Source of the DNA: Porphyromonadaceae bacterium UBA2720
GTDB lineage: Bacteria; Bacteroidota; Bacteroidia; Bacteroidales; Muribaculaceae
NCBI GenBank assembly: GCA_002353885.1
Contig: DEKO01000026.1
Coordinates: 1 to 55,989 of the forward strand
Length of the DNA: 55,989 nucleotides
Direction: 5' to 3'
Part shown: positions 52,460-55,989 of the stretch, piece after piece
Position numbering within the stretch: the first letter of the stretch is position 1
Layout: each line of letters begins with the position of its first letter
Translations under genes and position numbers: made by a program
Notes under the pieces: generated by a model
What the model was told of the DNA's origin: nothing
The model's input: only the letters and a program-made list of their open reading frames with translations
Database searches by the model: none

Positions 52460-54037
52460 CTAAAATTCGCTGGTGAAGTGGAAGTGGATTTTAGGGAAGT
52501 CTTGTTGGGCCATCTGCAGCACGTAGTTTGAGTCAGCCAGGAACACATCACGGCCCTCACGGTCAAGAGCCATGAACTGGTGCTTGCGCTTCTTGAACGC
52601 AGCCAGTGCTTCGTCATCATCGCTCTCAATCCAGCATGCCTTGTAGAGGCTAATAGGCTCCCAACGGCACTGTGCTCCATACTCGTGCAGCAGGCGGTAC
52701 TGAATCACCTCGAACTGCAGCTGCCCCACGGTGCCGATAATCTTGCGGTTGTTAAACTGATTGATAAACAGCTGTGCCACACCCTCGTCCATGAGTTGTT
52801 CAATGCCCTTGTTGAGCTGTTTGGTCTTCATTGGGTCGTTGTTCTCGATATACTTGAACATCTCGGGCGAGAAGCTTGGCAAGCCCTTGAAGTGCAATTC
52901 CTCGCCCTCGGTGAGTGTGTCGCCAATCTTGAAGATGCCGTTGTCGGGCAGACCTACGATATCGCCGGGATAGACCTCATCGATGACCTCCTTTTTCTGT
53001 GCCATAAATGCCGTTGGGGCCGAGAAACGATAAGTCTTGCCACTGCGCACGTGCTTGTAATTCTCGTTGCGGCGAAATACGCCCGAGCATACCTTGACAA
53101 AGGCGATGCAGCTGCGGTGATTGGGATCCATATTGGCGTGAATCTTGAACACAAAGCCTGTGAACTTTTCTTCTTCGGGGTTGACCACGCGTTCTTCGGC
53201 AGTAACGGGCCGTGGTGATGGGGCTATTCGAACAAAGCAGTCGAGCAGCTCCTTGACGCCAAAGGTGTTGAGCGCCGAGCCGAAGAATACTGGTGCCACC
53301 ATGGCATCAAGATAGTCTTGCTCATCAAACTCGGGATAAACACCATCAATCAACTCGATGTCGGCACGCAACTTGGCTGCATCGTCCTCGCCAACGGCTG
53401 CATCGATGGCTGGGTCGTTAATGTCGTTGATCTCGACGCGGTCAGTAACATGCTGCTTGTCGGGTTTGAACAGGTTGAGTGTGTGCTCATAGATGTTATA
53501 AACTCCCTTGAACTTGGCACCGATGTTGATGGGCCAACTCAATGGACGGACACTGATCTGCAGTTCCTTCTCCAGCTCGTCGAGAATGTCAAATGGGTCG
53601 CGACCCTCGCGGTCAAGCTTGTTGACAAAGATGATGACAGGGGTGTTGCGCATGCGGCACACCTCCATCAGTTTGCGCGTCTGGGTCTCAACACCCTTTG
53701 CCACGTCCACGACGATAATGACGCTGTCTACAGCCGTCAGTGTACGATAGGTGTCCTCGGCAAAGTCCTGGTGACCAGGCGTGTCGAGGATGTTGATCTT
53801 GTAGTCGCCATAGTTGAATCCCATGACCGAGGTAGCAACCGAGATGCCACGTTGCTTCTCAATCTCCATCCAGTCGCTAGTGGCGGTTTTTTTGATTTTG
53901 TTGCTCTTGACTGCACCTGCCACATGAATGGCTCCACCGAAGAGCAAGAGCTTCTCGGTGAGCGTGGTCTTGCCTGCATCAGGGTGCGAGATGATGGCGA
54001 AAGTGCGTCGCTTGGATATTTCGTTGTTATTTGCCAT
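52460..54037 (-). CDS. prfC: Peptide chain release factor 3
   Basis: 525 residues, usual length. GTPase motifs: ISHPDAGKTTLTEKLL (G1), DTPGHQDFAEDTYRTL (G3) and NKLDREGRDP (G4), then RF3-specific parts such as RPLSWPINIGAKFKGVYN and VGQLQFEVIQYRL. It removes RF1/RF2 from the ribosome after termination with GTP. It lies 18 bases before the start of the AmgK-RapZ gene on the same strand and 53 after rfbD, so it may be part of a longer transcript, though the functions do not obviously connect. Confidence 0.96.
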   Translation of the reverse strand: MANNNEISKRRTFAIISHPDAGKTTLTEKLLLFGGAIHVAGAVKSNKIKKTATSDWMEIEKQRGISVATSVMGFNYGDYKINILDTPGHQDFAEDTYRTLTAVDSVIIVVDVAKGVETQTRKLMEVCRMRNTPVIIFVNKLDREGRDPFDILDELEKELQISVRPLSWPINIGAKFKGVYNIYEHTLNLFKPDKQHVTDRVEINDINDPAIDAAVGEDDAAKLRADIELIDGVYPEFDEQDYLDAMVAPVFFGSALNTFGVKELLDCFVRIAPSPRPVTAEERVVNPEEEKFTGFVFKIHANMDPNHRSCIAFVKVCSGVFRRNENYKHVRSGKTYRFSAPTAFMAQKKEVIDEVYPGDIVGLPDNGIFKIGDTLTEGEELHFKGLPSFSPEMFKYIENNDPMKTKQLNKGIEQLMDEGVAQLFINQFNNRKIIGTVGQLQFEVIQYRLLHEYGAQCRWEPISLYKACWIESDDDEALAAFKKRKHQFMALDREGRDVFLADSNYVLQMAQQDFPKIHFHFTSEF

Positions 54038-54090
54038 TTTTCATTTAGGGGAAGAGTAGGGGGATACACCTCCCAACTCTTAACTTTGCG

Positions 54091-54948
54091 CTATAAACGA
54101 TTAACTATCAACTGTTTGAGACTGTCCTCCCAGTGGGGAATAGTCACTCCGAAGGTTTGCTTGAACTTGGCCTTGTCAAGCACACTGTAGGCAGGGCGAT
54201 GCGCCTTGGCGGGGAACTCGTGCGACAGGCAGGGTTGCACATCGCAACCTGTGATGCCAGCCAGGCGGTGGATAGCCTTGGTGAAGTCGTACCACGACAC
54301 GGCGCCTTCGTTGCAATAGTGGTAGATGCCTGGATGCCAGTCGGGGGCAGTCATCACTGTGATGATGGCCTGAGCCAGATCGGTGGCCAATGTGGGTGAT
54401 CCCACTTGGTCATAGACCACACGCAGTTGTTGCCGTGTGCGCCCCAGTTCAAGCATGGTTTTGACAAAGTTCTTGCCATGAGCCGAGTAGAGCCATGCGG
54501 TGCGCAAAATGACATATTGTCCAGGCAGGATACGCTGCAAGGCTTGCTCTCCGGCCAGTTTGGTGCGACCGTAGGCCGACACAGGGTGGGGCGCATCGTC
54601 CTCGCGGTAGGGGCGATTGCCCTCACCATCGAACACATAGTCGGTACTGACGTGAATCATTCTCACGCCCCTTCGCGCAGCAGCCGAGGCCAGCACTTCG
54701 ACTGCATGAGTGTTGATGAGTGCAGCGGTTGCCTCGTCGTCCTCGGCACGGTCGACGGCAGTGTAAGCCGCGCAGTTGACGATATAGTCAAAAAGTTGGC
54801 TGTCGAACATTCGTTCAACGGCCTCACGATTGGTGATGTCAAGTTCATCAACATCGGTATAAATGGGAGCAAACCGCTTGTCTCCGTCCAGCAGCCGGCG
54901 CATTTCACGTCCTAACTGCCCGTTTGCTCCTGTGATGAGTAGCTTCAT
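54091..54948 (-). CDS. rfbD: dTDP-4-dehydrorhamnose reductase
   Basis: 285 residues, short-chain dehydrogenase type. NADPH-binding ITGANGQLGREM, DITN, NCAAYTAVDRAEDD, the active-site STDYVFDG and YGRTKLAGE (Tyr and Lys of the YxxxK pair), and the closing RPAYSVLDKAKF. It catalyses the last step of dTDP-L-rhamnose synthesis for surface polysaccharides. The other rhamnose genes (rfbA, rfbB, rfbC) are not adjacent. It starts 18 bases after the DUF4924 gene and is probably co-transcribed with it. Confidence 0.95.
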   Translation of the reverse strand: MKLLITGANGQLGREMRRLLDGDKRFAPIYTDVDELDITNREAVERMFDSQLFDYIVNCAAYTAVDRAEDDEATAALINTHAVEVLASAAARRGVRMIHVSTDYVFDGEGNRPYREDDAPHPVSAYGRTKLAGEQALQRILPGQYVILRTAWLYSAHGKNFVKTMLELGRTRQQLRVVYDQVGSPTLATDLAQAIITVMTAPDWHPGIYHYCNEGAVSWYDFTKAIHRLAGITGCDVQPCLSHEFPAKAHRPAYSVLDKAKFKQTFGVTIPHWEDSLKQLIVNRL

Positions 54949-54965
54949 GATGGTTCGGTTGTTGA

Positions 54966-55514
54966 TTAATCAAACAGTGGCTCTTCGTCCTCGTCTTTCT
55001 TGTAATAGGCCGACAACAGTCCCAGAAAGTGCGAGATCTGTGCGATGGCGACCTGGGTGTCGTGAGAGATCTCCTTGCCCTGCAGTCGCAGTAACAATAC
55101 GCCATAGAGTGCATTGAAGCAAGTCTCCAACTCTCCCGTGGGCTCATCTTTGTGCTCGCGGGCACGCAGTTCGACAATGAAGGGCAATGTGCGGTAGTAG
55201 TCAGCACCATAGTCTGGGTATCTGTCACTGGCGAGCAGTTGACGGTGCAAGTCGTTCAGTCTGATGAGCACATTCTTGCAAATCTGCAAGTGCCCTGCCT
55301 GTTCGACATGCTCAAGCTGCATCATCTTAACCAGCGACTCATACCAGTCGCGAATCTCGTCACGTTTCGCTTGGTCAACGTCATAGCGGGCGATAACGGT
55401 CTGTTCGATGACATTTAGGTCTAGCTTGCAAGCTCGGATGATGTCCTCGACCTGCCACAGATAGAGCAGGTACTCGGCCATGTTTTCATGGCGTTTCTGT
55501 TGAGCGATGATCAT
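54966..55514 (-). CDS. DUF4924-family protein
   Basis: 182 residues, cytoplasmic, mostly helical and acidic. It matches the DUF4924 pattern: IIAQQKRHENMAEYLLYLWQVEDIIRA (in part), then DWYESLVKMMQLE, KGHLQ-like segment, PFIVELRAR and a C-terminal LGLLSAYYKKDEDE. The family is found in Bacteroidota, commonly between a Crp/Fnr-type regulator and rfbD as here; function unknown. Six bases separate it from the regulator's stop. Confidence 0.85.
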   Translation of the reverse strand: MIIAQQKRHENMAEYLLYLWQVEDIIRACKLDLNVIEQTVIARYDVDQAKRDEIRDWYESLVKMMQLEHVEQAGHLQICKNVLIRLNDLHRQLLASDRYPDYGADYYRTLPFIVELRAREHKDEPTGELETCFNALYGVLLLRLQGKEISHDTQVAIAQISHFLGLLSAYYKKDEDEEPLFD

Positions 55515-55520
55515 GACCAG

Positions 55521-55989
55521 TTATCCAAATTTGCTGATATTACGAAGTGCCTGCTCATCAACAATCTTGATGCGCCGACCATCGACAATGATGATTTTCT
55601 CTTGCACAAATGCCGACAAGGTGCGGATTGCATTGCTCGTGGTCATGTTTGACAAGTTAGCCAGGTCCTCGCGTGCCATGAAAATGTTGAGTGTCTGACC
55701 ATCGGCCTCGTATCCATAGTTGTCAAGCATCAGCATCAGTGCCTCGGCCAGACGGCCACGGATGTGCTTCTGTGTTAACGTGACAATCTTGGTGTCGCTA
55801 CCTCCCAGATGTCGCGACAGCTCATGAATGAAGAACCAGGCCAATTGTCGATTTTGGTTGATAAGTTCCTCGACCAGTTTCATAGGTATGGTGCCCAGAG
55901 TCGATGGCTCTAGTGCCGCAGCCGATGAGACATACTGCTCACGTGCAAAGTAGGAGCGGTAGCCGAAGTATTGAATGGGCCGGTATAGA
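55521..55989 (-). CDS. Crp/Fnr-family transcriptional regulator (5' truncated by window edge)
   Basis: The frame is open from the right edge, 156 residues visible; the Met at 55883 is internal. The left part still shows the end of the cyclic-nucleotide-type effector domain (YFGYRSYFAREQYVSSA, ALEPSTLGTIP), then the long dimer helix (about ELINQNRQLAWFFIHELSRHL) and a winged helix-turn-helix (HIRGRLAEALMLML, MAREDLANLSNMTTSNAIRTLSAFVQEKII, GRRIKIVD). No oxygen-sensing Cys cluster can be judged because the N-terminus is outside. It may regulate the genes downstream on the same strand. Confidence 0.88.
   Translation of the reverse strand, partial: LYRPIQYFGYRSYFAREQYVSSAAALEPSTLGTIPMKLVEELINQNRQLAWFFIHELSRHLGGSDTKIVTLTQKHIRGRLAEALMLMLDNYGYEADGQTLNIFMAREDLANLSNMTTSNAIRTLSAFVQEKIIIVDGRRIKIVDEQALRNISKFG

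Overview
The window is a chromosomal segment of a gut-type Bacteroidales bacterium, most likely from the Muribaculaceae/Prevotellaceae neighbourhood (inferred from gene content, not from a marker phylogeny). Several features point this way. Promoters follow the Bacteroidota pattern (TTTG or TTG, about 20 bases, TAnnTTTG). There is an nqrABCDEF sodium pump and an exbB-exbD-exbD-tonB locus with PstS-like and TPR genes. Other family markers are a class III fructose-1,6-bisphosphatase, a DUF4924 protein next to a Crp/Fnr regulator, secreted proteases with dockerin-like tails and a type 9-like C-terminal signal, and lipoproteins with acidic residues after the lipidated cysteine. There is one tRNA and no rRNA or CRISPR array.

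Layout. (1) 1-7.65 kb, accessory: three paralogous surface lipoproteins (fimbrillin-like N-terminus, FISUMP-like C-terminus) interleaved with two cysteine-rich small proteins that share a RiPP-like leader, plus a secreted protein with a macroglobulin-type domain and a TonB plug but no barrel. This is the least explained part and the best candidate for an undescribed system. (2) 7.8-12.7 kb: a U32 (RlhA-like) protein, tRNA-Met(CAU), a thioredoxin-like protein and a GH89 alpha-N-acetylglucosaminidase. (3) 12.8-18.7 kb, minus strand: the nqrABCDEF operon. (4) 18.9-26.8 kb, plus strand: the ExbB/ExbD/ExbD/TonB energy-transduction cluster, a zinc-ribbon membrane protein, a small membrane protein, a PstS-like lipoprotein and a TPR protein. 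(5) 26.9-38.4 kb: a dockerin-tailed subtilase, recJ-recQ, a nitroreductase, a beta-grasp-like small protein with a 5'-nucleotidase, and a B12-dependent ribonucleotide reductase. (6) 38.5-46.6 kb, accessory and GC-rich: a REP-associated-type transposase fused to a DprA/LOG-like domain, a large secreted subtilase split by a frameshift in a T run, and a secreted protein of alternating cohesin-like and ASH-like domains ending in a dockerin, whose signal-peptide region contains two copies of a palindromic repeat. (7) 46.7-56 kb: class III FBPase, a DbpA-like helicase, a MurU-like nucleotidyltransferase with an AmgK-RapZ fusion (cell-wall sugar recycling), release factor 3, dTDP-4-dehydrorhamnose reductase, DUF4924 and a Crp/Fnr regulator cut by the window edge.

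How parts may work together: the Nqr pump supplies the ion gradient and the ExbB/D-TonB complex passes energy to outer-membrane receptors. The secreted proteases, the cohesin-like/dockerin protein and GH89 suggest breakdown of host or dietary glycoproteins. Base composition rises sharply inside the ribonucleotide reductase gene at about 37.86 kb and stays high to the right, with AT-rich patches inside the frameshifted protease, so this half looks mosaic.
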